The notes below the pieces were generated by a model that saw nothing but the letters and a program-made list of their open reading frames with translations, was not told where the DNA came from and did no database searches. 64,000 bases of DNA from Bemisia tabaci (lineage: Eukaryota; Arthropoda; Insecta; Hemiptera; Aleyrodidae): assembly GCF_918797505.1 (NCBI RefSeq), contig NC_092796.1:310001-374000 (forward strand), given 5' to 3'. Shown here piece after piece: positions 46,288-60,752 of this stretch (positions are counted from its first letter, which is position 1; every line of letters begins with the position of its first letter). The translations under genes and the position numbers were made by a program.

Positions 46288-49200
46288 GTAAGTTTATTGA
46301 GCTGCATTAAACCTTTAAATGGAATCCTGCACTGAATAACATTAGATTCATTACAACGAAAGTAACTGCTACGTGAAGCAGCGACTGATAGGCCCATGGC
46401 AAATTTTAGTGGAGACGACGAGAAATGTCATGTTGCACTTTAAAATTGTTGCAGTTATAATGACAGGAGGAAAATTTGGTAACGCCTAATATTTCGTCGT
46501 TAGAACTAAAAATTTGACAGTGTTTCTCGAACGAGAACCAAATGACATCAGCTGATGTAGAATTTTATTTGGTGAATCATTCCTTTGAATGACTGTACAG
46601 ATTCTTTTGAAAGTTTCTTGGAATCGTATTTAAAGGCGCAGAGGGAATTCCCTGGAACTGTCAAAAGGATCCGCACGTGTACGTCTTTGTAAAGAAATAA
46701 CTTTTCCAACGAAATTTGGCAACATCAGACGTTGCTTAGTTCCCTTTTGAAGAGCTTTGACCCGTTTCCCTTTGCATTGTTAACAGTTTTTAAATGAAAT
46801 TAACGGTTTTCTCACTGCAATGAAGAAGTTCTAGGAGAGCGAGGTTCCTTATTTTAATGAATCCAATTTTTCTCAGTGTAGCAATTTCATACTCCGTCCT
46901 ATCTTAAAACTTTTGGCTGGTCCATCGGTGAGGGTTCTGATATGTTTGTCGATGAAATATGATGAGACTTATTTAGAATGAAGTGATGTGATTGGCTGGT
47001 TTCATCTTTTGGTGACTCAGTCGGGTCGGAATCAGTAATCTAAAAGGCGTATCATTTGCTTATGGACAACCCATTAACCCTTATTACCTGACCCTATAAG
47101 GGGCTCTAAGAAATTCAGTGGTGCAACCAACCAATCATAGAACTCCGCTTTATACAGTAGTCATCTGAAGCGGGATTTGGAGAGTTGGCCTGCAGATTTG
47201 GATTTAGGAGCTCGTGAAAGGGTATTCTATATTTTTTCTACCCCTCGATGGTTAAATTAGGACAAAGGATAGTTCTCAACTTCGAGTAACCTATTTTTTG
47301 TAGTAAAAAAACAAGAGGGCTGAAGGCCTATTGTCTTTGCCTCTCATTCAAAGGGAAATTTAGAAAAATAAATTTTCCAACAATTACAGGAAATCCAAAT
47401 TTGTTCTCTGTTTTTCTTCATTTGTATGTGAACTGATTCAACCTGTAGGCGTAGGCGAGAGTTCAGACTTTTTAAGCCGTCACTTTTACAATGATTTTCT
47501 CCATCAAGGATATCATTCTAAGGCATAGACTCTCATAGAAACTGGAGGACGAGATCCCTTTATCTTTGAGCTCATACTTGTATTTAGGAATTGATATCCA
47601 TTGAACAATATTTCCAACTCAAACTATTACGATAAAGCTAGTTGTTACTTGTTCGATGAATTGTGCATGCACCCATGAGATACCCGATCTTAGCATGGTT
47701 TATTAATTAGATACCAGGCAAACAAATCGTATGGATGTTGTAATTGCGGTTCACTATCGTCTTAATAATTAGTGAGTGTTGCAGATGAGCTCAAATCTGT
47801 ACAATCATTCTTAGACTCCTTGCATTAGCGTCACATAGAGACTCTCACTCTGGCACCTACCACATCGCTGGCGTAAGCTTTTACTTTTGGGGATCGTGTA
47901 CTTTCTAATAAGTAGCGCCACGCACATCGTCTCGCTTTCGTGTTGTATAAAAAGCAGCAAGTTGAGAAGTTTTCTTCATTAAATTCGCATTTTCTAATCA
48001 GCTACTAAGAGGATGAAATCGATTATGCAACTAAACCTTCTATATCCGAATTTTGTTGGTTTGAAGTGTCCACTCCTTTTTTTACATTTTGATTTAAAAA
48101 AACATAGTCTATACAATAAATAGACTGCGGGCTGTTGGCTCGTGTAGATGTAAGTGTTATTGTGAGTAAGATAATTTTGACATTTTTAATGGACAAATAT
48201 TAAAATTATTTGCGGAGATACAATATTTCAAAAACCAATATGGTTTATTGATTAATAGATAACTCTACTGAAGTTATTTTCATCTTTGAATAAAGGCCCG
48301 GCCGTTGAACCTTACATCTTAGGATTTTTTTAAAATTGTGCCAGTGTGCAGTGTGTGGAAATAAATCATCGCCCGTCTAACAAAAATACGTAACTACACA
48401 CTGATATGAGCCCAGAAAAGCATTGAATTGGACGGGCAACAGGGTTCATTGCAAAATGTAATTACGCCCTTATGTCAGGAGGGCGACGAAATGTGGGAAA
48501 TATGAGGATAAATGTGACAGGCGAATATCCCGTTGGCTTCAATATTTTAAAAGCAATTAGAGCGCAGGGTTCGAGCGAATTGCGTGAGAGCAAGTCTTGG
48601 AAAAAAATTATTTTTAGGTCCATTTGAACCGCCGGATCAATTAGCAATTTGTCAAAGTAAGTAATTGTACTTGTAAGCGAAAGTAATAGAGAGAGGAAAT
48701 GAACGACTAGTTGAGTGATTGGCTCCACAATATTATTCGTCTCACGCAAAAAGAGCAGAGTAAGTTAAACATACATTTTGCTGTCGCACATTTTGTTCCC
48801 TGAATAAAAACTAATCACGTACTCAATTCATTCGATTTTTTTGTACAAATATTACACTTGAAAATGCATCAGTCGGCCATAAGAGACTATTAATTTTATT
48901 TTCTCCCCCCTCTCTCCATTTTTTACGCGGCATACGCTCCATTTAAAACAATGGAGGTCGATACAAAAATAGTTACAAGAAGATTATTATAAAGTATTAT
49001 TAAAGTAAGCTTCATTCAAAGAGAGTAACTCAGAAATGAAAATAAAAAAAATATAACCAGAAGTAACAACCACAGTAAAAGACTAAAATAAGACTAAAGG
49101 ACTGAGGAACCGAATGTATCAGCAACTAGTAGTAATGTACGTTTATTTTAAAGCGATACCTCAGCACCTTTGGCCGTTCGCTTCAACTGCAGTTTGAAAA

Positions 49201-52200
49201 ATGGTTATTTACGAATTAAAATAACAACTGCCTCAGGAAGATCATTGCCAAACTTTAACAAATGATAAAGAATATATCGTTGATAAAGGTTATGATAAAC
49301 TAAACTGTATAACTAAAAGATTCAGCACATTCTCTAGTTTTACGTGTAGGGGCGTAAATTTTAAACTTAAACATAGGTGGAATCCGTCCAGATCAAGATA
49401 CAGCTAAAAAATTACGTGAAAAAATGAATGCGACAATTATCAAATGAATGGTTACTGCGGATTAAAACCTGAATACTTGAGTAATTTTCCGAAATAGGCG
49501 TAATATTAGAACCTGAGATGATTTTACTCCCACGAAAGTAAAAAGACTCTAACTTTAAAATAGTTACTAAAAAAGGAGCCATGGCAACCCTGCGTATACG
49601 ACTTCTCCTGTACCTGGGCTGAAAAGGTGGCTAAATTTTGGATACAACTAATCGTGCTTGATGACCGCCCATGTTGCATATACCAAAAACTGAAGGATCT
49701 CTGTTCTACTTACGACGAAGTACTTGGTGCGCGTGATAGGTACACATAAATGTGCGTGCTAATGTTTCAAACAGAAACGGGTATACGTCTCTTTGTTCCG
49801 GGAGCTTAATTAGGAGGATGAAAGTCAATGTATTATAGAGGTTTATCAGATTTGAGGATTGTGGAGTGTTTAAAAAAAAAAAAAAAAAAGACTCACGAGT
49901 TAGTTACAAAGAGTTTAATTGAGAAACAAGTTGCTGTACGATACAGCAATTGCATCGACAAAAAAATTAATACGGCTCTTCTCATTTTTGAAAGAGCCCT
50001 TTTGTATCTTTTGAATGTTTTGCTAAAGAAGCACTTGAGCTCATTCAAACTCGGAGAAATATTCGCCATAAAAATAATGTCCTCTGAGGGGTAAGGATGC
50101 AAATTAATTAAATGTTAAAAGTAAGCCCGGTTGACCTGCGCTCTTAGGCCACTGACCCTCTTCATTTTTAATGGATAAAGAAAATCGGACATAGATAAAA
50201 CGAAACGCTAGCAATTAAAATTGTAGCACAGTCAATATAAATGTTTTAAATATGAGTTATTTGAGTTAAGAGCCAACAAAGGGAAGGATATCATATTTTC
50301 CAAGCATAACTTCAGATAAGTTAGCGGAATTATGAGAAAGTAAACGAATGGTGGATCATTAATTCAATTACGTGGCGTCGCTGCTCGATCCAAACCACAT
50401 TTCAAAGGTTATTAAAAATAAACTTCAGGACCGATCTCCTCATACTTTAAAGAAAAGTGATAAAAGATATAAATGAAACTTTTTCGTTCTCAGGATACTC
50501 TCATCATCGTTAGAAAAATCTGATTTTAGTTGAGGGGAGGGAAGGATGTATTTTCAAGCGAATATAGATGGCATCGTAATTTTCTTGCCCTCCTCTTCGG
50601 TTTCTTCGTATCCGTGTTGCATTTTTTATTGAACTCATCCTTCGCTTTATCATTTCTTTCACCAACATTTCCAATTTTAATGATGAGTCTGATTGGACAG
50701 ACGAAAATACAGCTTACTATGTAAACTATATTAATTTTTAAACTTGCACAATAATCATGTCATGTCCGCGATGTATGTCTTTAACTCATATAGAACGGAC
50801 CATTTATTTGAGAACCTGGTTTCTATCACAATTTTTCACACAGCCTTCCTGAGAAACTGTCTTCCAGTTGTCGGCGAGCTCAGGCTTGCCCTAAGAAAAT
50901 TATAGGATTTGTCTTTTCAAAAATGAACAAACGATCTTGGAAAATCTTGTTTCTCATTTTCGAGTATGGTTTCAATCGATTCAAAGCTTGTATTTCCCTC
51001 TAACTCGTCGATTTCTCGCACCTAAGAACGTAACCACATTTCAATGTTGTCAAATTTCTCCTGGCAAATTAATTTTATATGATTATTGAGGAGAATCTTG
51101 GAAATTTTTAACTAAAAATTTCAATGATCACGAATTTCATGCAAAAATCAGGACAATTTTGGATTAAAATTTCACAGGCGCATTTCGATAAAATATGCAA
51201 TTTTTTGCGCCGATTTGATAATCTTGGAATAGAGTTACGTTTCTTCGTCCGGGAGACGACGAATTATGAAGCTTAAGCAAAGTTTAAGTTAAGCTTTGTT
51301 GGATAGTACAATGCGTCAAATTGGTTTTATCGGCTTGGTTGGCAAACAAATTACCCGACACGTCGCTCAATAGCCAACAGTGAGGTAGGTCAACAGTTAA
51401 ATGTTGAAATTCAAAAGTAAAAGCTCCTACCATTGCCGAATAACAAAGGTGGGTCTCCTTGTCTCTGGCGATTACTTTGCGACTTTTCCTGTAAAAATTC
51501 CACTCAGTTGGCCGTACCTTTTGTGTGCAACAAGCCCATTTGAAGTTAGCTAAACTCTCTTTTGGCTAGCGGCCAAAGTAACCTGAGGTCTCACCCGTAT
51601 CCCGCGGTGCATTCATTTTGGTGGCAGTTTTCCTTGCCTACTTTTGAAACCTGCCTTTTTAAGCTCTCCCCCAAAACCCCGTTGGAAATTTCCTACTTGA
51701 ATCTAAGCATCTCCGGATTTTTCGAGATTCATTTTACATCTTTGCGAAGTCAGCTTAAAATTGAAGCACCGAGTGCAAAAAGGGCATTTTTGTCACCTTG
51801 CGGCCAAAACATCGCAAAAGCCACGTGACAAAAATTTCCGGCGCCATTTTATTTTTTTACAGAGAAATCGTTCAACGATGCTGTCTGAAAATTTCACTGA
51901 ATTTTGTCGACAGCTAAAAAAAATTCAGTGGAATTTTTTAACAGATTCAACCAACAATTTATCTGTGAAAAAATAAAATGGCGGCGAAAAATTTTTGAAC
52001 CATTCGCATGACACTAACTTGTGATACCTTCGCCGGAAGGTGACGATTTCTTGGTTGCGGTGTTTCATAATCTTTTCTAACGTTTCATCCATTATAATTA
52101 AAGCAAAGTATGGAAATCGTCAGAACCTCTACCAAATTTGTTTATAATTTTACAATGCTGAATACGAAAAATTTCAGAATATTCACCCAATAGTTCTCTC

Positions 52201-53195
52201 TCTAAAATATGGATTAGCAGAGGAGATTTTGAAAGACCGCGACCAAGATTTGCCGTTTCTGCACCAAATTTCTGGATAGAAGACGTGGCAAGGGTGATTC
52301 GGCCTCATTCACTGGGGTTGATCGTGTGATCATCACCCTATCCGTGCTCTACTCGATGCGATCCTGCATGTTTAGTATACGTTGGACGGACGCCAGGATG
52401 TATCTCACTCCAAAAATCGGGCACCCGATACTGTGTCAAATGCGTTCGGGACGCTCGTGCCAAGTTTAAGAAATACGGCAAAAGGGAAACAAGATGATAT
52501 CTGCAATTGAGAAGCCATTGCTATTTTGTGGAAATTTCTATTCAAATATCTGCTGTCTACAGCAAAAACGCCGTAACTCCACTGAAAATGTTTTCTTTTT
52601 TTCCAGCACTTACTGCTCTATTATGAGAAAATTCAATTGCCACAATGCTTCATTTTTTCCTTTTTAGTTCCCAATTTTAAGACGGAGTTGTATTGAAAAA
52701 GTGAAGAATGAATATTTGTTAGCCTAGGTTTTCTGTAAAACAGCATTTTGTCAGGAAAAATTTAAAAAGTGTCGAATGAAGGCACGACGTTTTTACTTTG
52801 GACGGAAGATGTATCTTTTCACTTGGGTAAAGGTTACCGTAAGGGTCCAAGTAAGAGCCCAGGAAGTTCCTTGGAATAGCATTAACGGTCATGAATTCAA
52901 CAATGAAATAATCTTGTTTCATCTTCTCATAAAACTGCAAAAACGCAACGTGTGACCAGATTCGGGGATACTGCCCATGTAAAGTTCGCCTTTAATTCTT
53001 GTGCAGGCAACAAACTTACTCAGGAGCACGAATAGTCATCTTCTCAGATAATACGCATTTATAGTGACATATGTTGTCTCGCCAACTTGGTTCAATCGTA
53101 ATATGTGAAGCTTGGACCTTGTTACGTGAATTTCTCCTTCAATTTCACCGCCGGGCGGACGTCAAGTCTCTCAGAAAACACAAGCAGTTATCTAC

Positions 53196-53241
<46 letters not shown>

Positions 53242-56200
53242 CGAAAAATTCTGTATTTGCAGCTCATTTTCATTGGCCTTGATTCGCAACAAACGTAATG
53301 TAGCCATAGAAGCAGCGCATGGTCCGCACCTTATTCGCATCCTGAAATGCTAATTCGCTTGTTTTATCTTTGTCTTCCCATTCATCATTTCGAGTATTTT
53401 AAAAAATACGTATGACAGTGATAGTCAAACTAATCGATTGGAAACTTATCTATTTTAAAATTGATAGCGAGATGTTCCAATACGTAGGTATTACAGAAGC
53501 TGCAAAAACTGCAAAATTTAAAAATCGACATGTTTCAAGGCCCAACAACCGGAAACAACAAAAAAGGGGGAAATTGAAGTGGAAAATGAGTTCTAACACG
53601 CAAAGTTCCAGTTTTTAGATTGTCTTTTCTTTGCAGCTGTTCACCAGATGAAATTGTCATTTCCTAAGTATTTTGTTTTTGTTATTTTTTTTTGAGGGGG
53701 GAGGGGACTCATTGAGGTGTTAATTGTTTTTGAAATAATTATAATACCCTAATATATACAGGATGTAATGTTATCCTAGCCTATGCGGAATAGGCAATAG
53801 CAGATACCTATCTTGGAGTGAAATGCGAATTTAAAGCGTATACGCTCATGCAAAATTGCGAATGAAGTAAATCATAGGTAATTCTACTGCAAACCGGAGC
53901 GAAATGCACTCCAGCTTTTTGTAAATATGTACACCTTGGCTCTGTACATCACTCCCAAATTTTCAACAACGTATGCTGAAATGCTTTAATCTTTTCAGTA
54001 GCTTTTCTATGTATTTCTTCGAAACTTTTGCCTGGCATACGAGTACAATGATAAACAGGCAAGGGGTGAAAGGGTGCGTGCTGATGGGGATCCCAGTTTC
54101 AGTTTCCCCGTTGCTCAGAGAACCAAATCAAGAAAAGAGCAATGAACCCGACGAGCGATTGCCATCGCTGGCTTCTCACACGATGTCAATACTTGGGAAG
54201 GAATACATTTTAAACCAAAATCTTTATGCCGTGAGATTCCCAAGTGAGAGACTTTAAGCTAAATTAAATAGCAACGTTACTTACTAGGTGCTCATATGTG
54301 GGGGGAGTATGCAATGTGGAGAGAGTTTGCAATGTGGGAGGAATGTTACCGCAAAATTGTGGAACTCAATATTTCGCATCGTGCCGAGTCTCCCAAAGAT
54401 GTTCGTCTTTTATCCTTCATCTTTCACCTTCATTTCCATGCCTACACTTACTCTGACTATCCCCTATTTGTATCAATCTCTACCGCAGACTTATTCTGCC
54501 GCTCTTTGCTATTACGCGGATCTGTGTTTTGATTCAATCCAATATATATTATTATTATATTCATATTTCTTTATTCTGCTACACATCAGTTCTTATCCTA
54601 TATACATCCTTTTTCTTTCGTCCCGACGAAATCCTATTCCAACCGGCACGTTTGGGTTTCATCAACATACACGAAGTCTTAGCCGATTCATTAATATGTT
54701 TTTGCCTTTTTTATCGCGGGTTCTACGTTATACCATTTTTGCAGCAAACAGTATGTTCCTTTTTCTGATATTACATTTTGAAAACATATTACCGTTCCAC
54801 CATTACGCATGGAAACTGTAAGAGAGTTTCCAACCAATGAAAACAGAGGAAAAAGATTTTCGGAACCATTAAAGACAATATTTATTCTTAATAAACAGTG
54901 GCGATTCTTGCAAAATGGTACCTAACACTGCTGTTTCTCCATATATGCGTTTGTAACGCAATCAATCAAATGGGCAATCCAGGCGGGGCCGGTTACATTA
55001 CGTAAAATTGAGTTTCATGGTACATTTGAAATGATTATAAACTGGAAGTAAACAAACATCAAGGTATTGAAAAAAACCTTACTATATTGATTTCACTCGA
55101 AATTTTTAGTAAAATACGTATCAAGCTTAAAGGCTTTCAGCTCTTTCCTCACAAAGAATTTGATTTTTAAACCCTAAAATGAAGCTGATAATCGCGAAGG
55201 CGAAATATTGCATTCGATCTCGAATGGCTGACTTTTGCATTTACGTACTTCCAGCTTGGATTTAGACTTTACGAACAGTATATTTAAAACATTTACAGCT
55301 AAATATGCTTGAAGGTGCAATGGGTCCGTTTTTTGCAACAAATTCAAAGTGGAACCAGTATATTTGCTCCATTTTTGCTGACTCCATCACAGCTCAACTT
55401 ATGTTGGTTGCCAATATAGAAAAATCGCCAATTTGCCACTGGCGACAGAATGGAACGGTCGGGTAAACACTTACCTAAAGACTTCAAGGTATAATCGTCA
55501 TGGGACGTGTGAATGATAGACTAAGTTCTTTCTAAGGTGAAAACAAACAAAATGCAACAAATTGGTGGCGTAAAGTGGAGCGGGAGCGTTGCGAGTTCAC
55601 GCCTCGCGTCATCGCGCCTTCAATTTTGCAGATGCAACACGGACATCCATAATGTACGAATAGTTGTATCTCTGCGCCTTCACCAACGCGCCTCCTTTTC
55701 ATTGCTCTATTTTCATACTGTGTTTGTCTCTATTTGTATTTGTGGGGCTTCAAAGGCTACGGGAGTGACACAGCCAAAAATGGGAAACAAGTAATCCGAT
55801 TTTTTTTAAAACTTTTCTCCCGAGTCTCACGAGCAGCGCGAGCAGAGCATTGCGAGTTCACGACTCACGCCCCCTCGCTTTAAACGTCGTATATTCAATA
55901 TGCACATCCACTAATCACGAATAATTGTATCGCGAATAGATGTTTAAAAATTGTCGTCTCGCTTTTTTCTTAATTTCTCCTCTCCCGTTCATTTAAGAAT
56001 TTTCCGCATTTTTTCTCGGTCATAATTTTTTTCTCTCCATATTTTGCTATCTGTTAGAGGAGCGTCTTCGGCGCGTCAAATATCGTATTTGCCACTGGCA
56101 GATTGGCCTTAAGATCAGTCTTAGCCTGCTCGTCTCCACGCTCACTCAGTACGCTTTTTTAGACTGCGGCAGAAGATCCGCCATCTTGCTACTTGCATTT

Positions 56201-56710
56201 ACATTCTATGCGGAAATGACGTCGAAAGATCTTCTGCCGCAGTCTAAAAGTGCTTAAATTTAGTTGGCGTTGGAGGTGGTCTCTAATTCCTGCAAAATCA
56301 GGGTCAATTTTGCAATTTGTCAATGCTGTTTATCCTCCACTTAAGCCCATCATTACTATCAATTTTGGGTGAGGGAAGCTGCGATTGCGACCAAGAATCG
56401 ATTGTTTAACTTACATCGTCATATTCCGGCCAACGTATGACAAGCTCCATACGACGTTTAAAAATTGCAAGCCGCCATCTTTTTTTTTATTATTTAAAGT
56501 AAAACTGTTTGTTGAATTTGTTTGAAAATTTTATCGAATTTCATCGGCAGCACGAAGAAAATTCAGGGCAATTTTCAAACGGATTCAACCAACAAGTTTT
56601 TTTTTTTTCTCTCTCTACTTCAAATAGCACAAGAGGGCTAATCCTTGCGCTTTAGTTTTTTATTTTTTTTCCTACTTCAAATAGCCCAAGAGGGCTAATC
56701 CTTGCGCTTT

Positions 56711-56756
<46 letters not shown>

Positions 56757-59700
56757 CTACTTCAAATAGCCCAGGCGGGCTAATCCTTGCGCTTTAGTCC
56801 CAGCCCCCCTCCGTCCCTACAACCAGTCTCAGGCAACCAGTGTTTTAGACCTTCAGACTCGGGTCGCCTGGCCGGGAATCGAACCCGGAACCTCCCGATC
56901 ATAGAGCTAGCGCTACAACCACTACACCATTGGAGGCCGACCTCTGTAAAAAACTAGAATGGCGGCTAAAATTGTGGGGCGTGGCATGGCGCTTGTGATA
57001 CTTTGGCCTGAAGGCGACGACACGACATTTAAATGGCGGAAAAACAGCACTGCCAACCTTCAAGAATGGCGGATGGGTAAACTGCATGTAAATATCGTGG
57101 AGATAAATGAGTAAATGTTGGAAGGTCCCGCTGGACGTCAGGTCATACTCGACCATGTCAAGCATGTGAAAGACCATCTCGACAGGCGCAGCCGTCTCGT
57201 CTGACGGCGGCTCAACAGCGTCTCTGTCTGGCTGTCTTGGGCGATTCCTGCCAATTTTCGCGTCTGCCGAACGGATTAACAGCATCTTTCCGCGTTTTCG
57301 TTCCAATGCCCTGTAACTTACGTTACGTTCTCGCATTCACATCCCGATCCCGTCCACTCTTTACGAGTCTAACATGAATTTGCATGGCTTTGAGTTTCTC
57401 GTCGTTGGACGCGCTACTCAAAACGAATCGAAACGTGTTAAAGGCCTCTCTTTGTGTTTGTCGCTCTTTCTGGCCCGGTTTTTTGTTCCTCTCCCTTTGA
57501 TGCGAGATTTTGACGAGAGGTAATAAAACTCGCCCCCGCGGTTTGCATCTGGCCGACATACGGAGATGAAATTAGGTCACCTTCACGGAGGAATATGTTT
57601 TGACCATAAACATGCAGTAACAAAAAGTTGTCTGTACAATGTTAATGAAAGGTCAAATCCCAAAAAGGGAGAGACTGGGGTAACTGATGGAATTTTTAAG
57701 CAAATTTTCGTTCGTCAACTGTTGACGAAACCCGTGGGTAAACAATTTACCAAGAACGTCATCAAAACAAATGTTCGTTCTCCGGTTGTGATTAAATGGG
57801 TACAGCCTAGCCTTTCCCGCCAAATCGCCTGTAATTGAATATAATTTAATTTTCGTCAACAGTTTACGGGTTCGTAAACGTGCTCCGCGCCACGTTATCA
57901 AACCTGTTGACGACTCTGGTAGAAAGAGGCCACCGGTCTCTGATTGGTTGATAAAAATACAAACTTCATTAACGCGCAGGATAACTGTTTACGGATTTGT
58001 TACGGAGTTGATAAACGAAAATTTGCTTCTAGGTATAATACTTTTTTTAATGGAAAATAATAAAATGATGACTGAACATAGTGGACGCAAAAGTGTCTGG
58101 TTAAATCTATGAATGCTAATGTAACAACCTCCACGGTTGATATTACATCTTCGGGATGTCAAATTAATTATGAGACAATGCCGAGCCCAGAAAGATGTGA
58201 CGGAGGCATGCCCCCCACTCCCCTTCCCCATCGCCCCCACTCGAGTCAGAACAGAAGCAGGAAAGTAGAGGGAAGGTAAAAGCACACTTTTAGGGTATGG
58301 GAGGTATAGCTTTTTTATTACTTGAAAATATTATCTTTAGCTTAACGCTCCTGTCTCTTGTTTGCTTTTGCTATGGGGCTGTCCATAAATTACGTAACGC
58401 ACTTTTTCGGAATTCCCCCCCCCCTCCCTCTTGTAACGCTTTTGTGAAGCATGTCCCTATCCTTTAACACGTAAAAACAAAATGGCGTAACGCTCTCCTC
58501 GGCTTCCTTCCCCCCTGGAGCGTTCTGTAAATGGACGGTTCCTTTGCTTTGGTAACACTCCTATATCCAGAGGCAAATAGTGTATCGAGACAAATCTTAC
58601 CTAAGTAATAGTGGTAAAAATAAGTAAATTTTGAAATTTCTAACATTACACCATTTGTAAGCTGATACTGCTTATAATGAACCACTAGACAAGGTACGAA
58701 TTTAAGCAATCTGATACATGTTCCTTAACCAGAATATCACGTAGAACACGATTCGCACAACAAAAATCACTGAAGTCAACTCCTAACGAAGATATTTACG
58801 TTTTTATTTCACACTGGTTACGAGGAATTTGAACTGCCCGCTCACAAGAAACTCAAAGCTCTACGCGAGTCAAATCGCGCACTACAACGGTTTCAGCAAG
58901 CTTCTCAATCGAGCAATGTTCATTTCCCACCATGTGTTGTTCCAAATAATAGAAGCAATTTGCTATAGCTGAGCCATAGCGTCACTATTGAGGTTGCCAG
59001 ATTTTTATATCGCAGAAACTGTCATGATAATGTTTAGCGCGCGGTGTAAATCACGAAGAGCATTGAGTCTTAATGAGCGAGTGGTTTGAATTCACGCATC
59101 AGGAATCATTAAATATCTTTGTCAGGAGTTGATTTCGGTAATTTTTGTCGTGCGCAACGTGTTTTACGTGAAATTTTGGATAAGAAACATGTGTCAGAAT
59201 GCTGAAATTCGTACCTTGTCTAGTGGTCCATTTGACATGACAGGGAGTCTTTTTCGCAAAAGTTTGTGCGAAAGGACTCAAGACCCCTTTACTTCCCGGA
59301 GTTTCTCCCAAATCTACCAAATTCTAGGTAGTGGCAGCCACACCGGCCCAATCCCTAAAAACTCCCCCTAAAAATCTGAAGAAGAGGGGTGCTGCTGCCA
59401 AGCTAGATTTACACGAGAAATATCCTTTACTCTCGAGGTGTCACTGGATCCGCCATTGTTGTATGGCTAACCCATGAGTATTCTCACAAAAAACAATTTC
59501 AACATCCAGAATAGTGTGCTAACATTTTAGTATACTATTTTTCCGCCTTTTCCCCCTTCTAACTCTCCGGTATGACGCGTCTCGGACAAGAATTGTCGCC
59601 GATTTGAATTTTTTACAACGTTTCTTTTCCTGTCATAATTAAAGGTTTGCGAGGGTGATTTCACGATATCAGGAATAGCTAAAATGTGCAACACCTTAAA

Positions 59701-60706
59701 AATAAAAGTTCACCAATTTCAACAGGATTTCATTGCCTCATTTTAAATGTATTAAAATTCATTTTTCCAGCTTTGGCACGCTCTATTTTGATTCAGTACA
59801 AAGTTATCGTGATTGATAAAGAAGCCATTAATTGCATCAGGTATCAGCGCTTCCCGTGGGGAGGTCCACGCTAACATGACGGCCCTGTCGCATTGTGTTG
59901 GTTACGTAACCGACACACCGTGACCGACACTTGAAAATGTGTAATAAAAGATGATACAAGAGATGAAACTTGGCAATTCTTGAGTTATGAGGTGGAATTA
60001 ATGCTGCCTTAAAAGTTTTCTAAACTTTGGGGACTTCCTTTTAGTTAAGTATTATTAAATTGAGGATATTGTGTAGTGAGGAATAAGTGCTAAACACCTG
60101 AAAATCACTGGTTTCCATAAAAATTAAAGTTTACATTGTAAAAAAAACTGACTTATCAGTAATTGTTTGGTCAAGAAGACTTCAGCGAGTAATCTGAAGA
60201 CAGATTTGAACCTCCTGACTCCATCTGGCGAGGTAAACACTGCACTTCATACAACTGATAAAATATGTTGCCAAATGTGGGAACACATCTTCCTAATGAC
60301 TTTTCTTGCTTGATTACAAACATTTTCTTCAAAATGGCAATTTTCTTGAACATTAGAGTCTCCTTTCAGCAAATATTGCCAAAGAATTCATGATCAGTAC
60401 TGATTTATTACCGCAAATTGCTCTTTTGCTTCAAAATTGGGGTTGGCGACGCGTATCTGACCGGACATTTTCGGCATTTAACGTCTCATATTATTAGATA
60501 TGATGATAATTTATCATATTTTTTAGCATGGACAAGTTCAGGGACACCATTCCTATTGATTTATCAACTTCGTTTGCAATCTTTTTGTCCTACGACGTTT
60601 ATAACTTACGGCGACATGACTGATGACTATTCCTCTTATCGTGCGAAACCACCCTCATAAATATAATTTTTATATAATTCTATCTGTAAAAAAATTAATT
60701 ACTGTT

Positions 60707-60752
<46 letters not shown>

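Noticed and set aside
47943..48120. TATAAAAAG followed by an ATG frame of 36 codons ending near AATAAA
   Set aside because: The frame is short and low in information, with no secretion signal. The AATAAA overlaps the stop codon. Too weak to call.
54288..54821. 177-codon open frame, plus strand
   Set aside because: It is Phe/Ile/Leu/Tyr-rich as expected from T-rich DNA, overlaps two other frames, has no splice or promoter context, and resembles no protein I know.
55420..55560. Minus-strand 59-base segment between a good acceptor and GTAAGT
   Set aside because: All three frames carry a stop. It could only be untranslated and no partner exon is visible.
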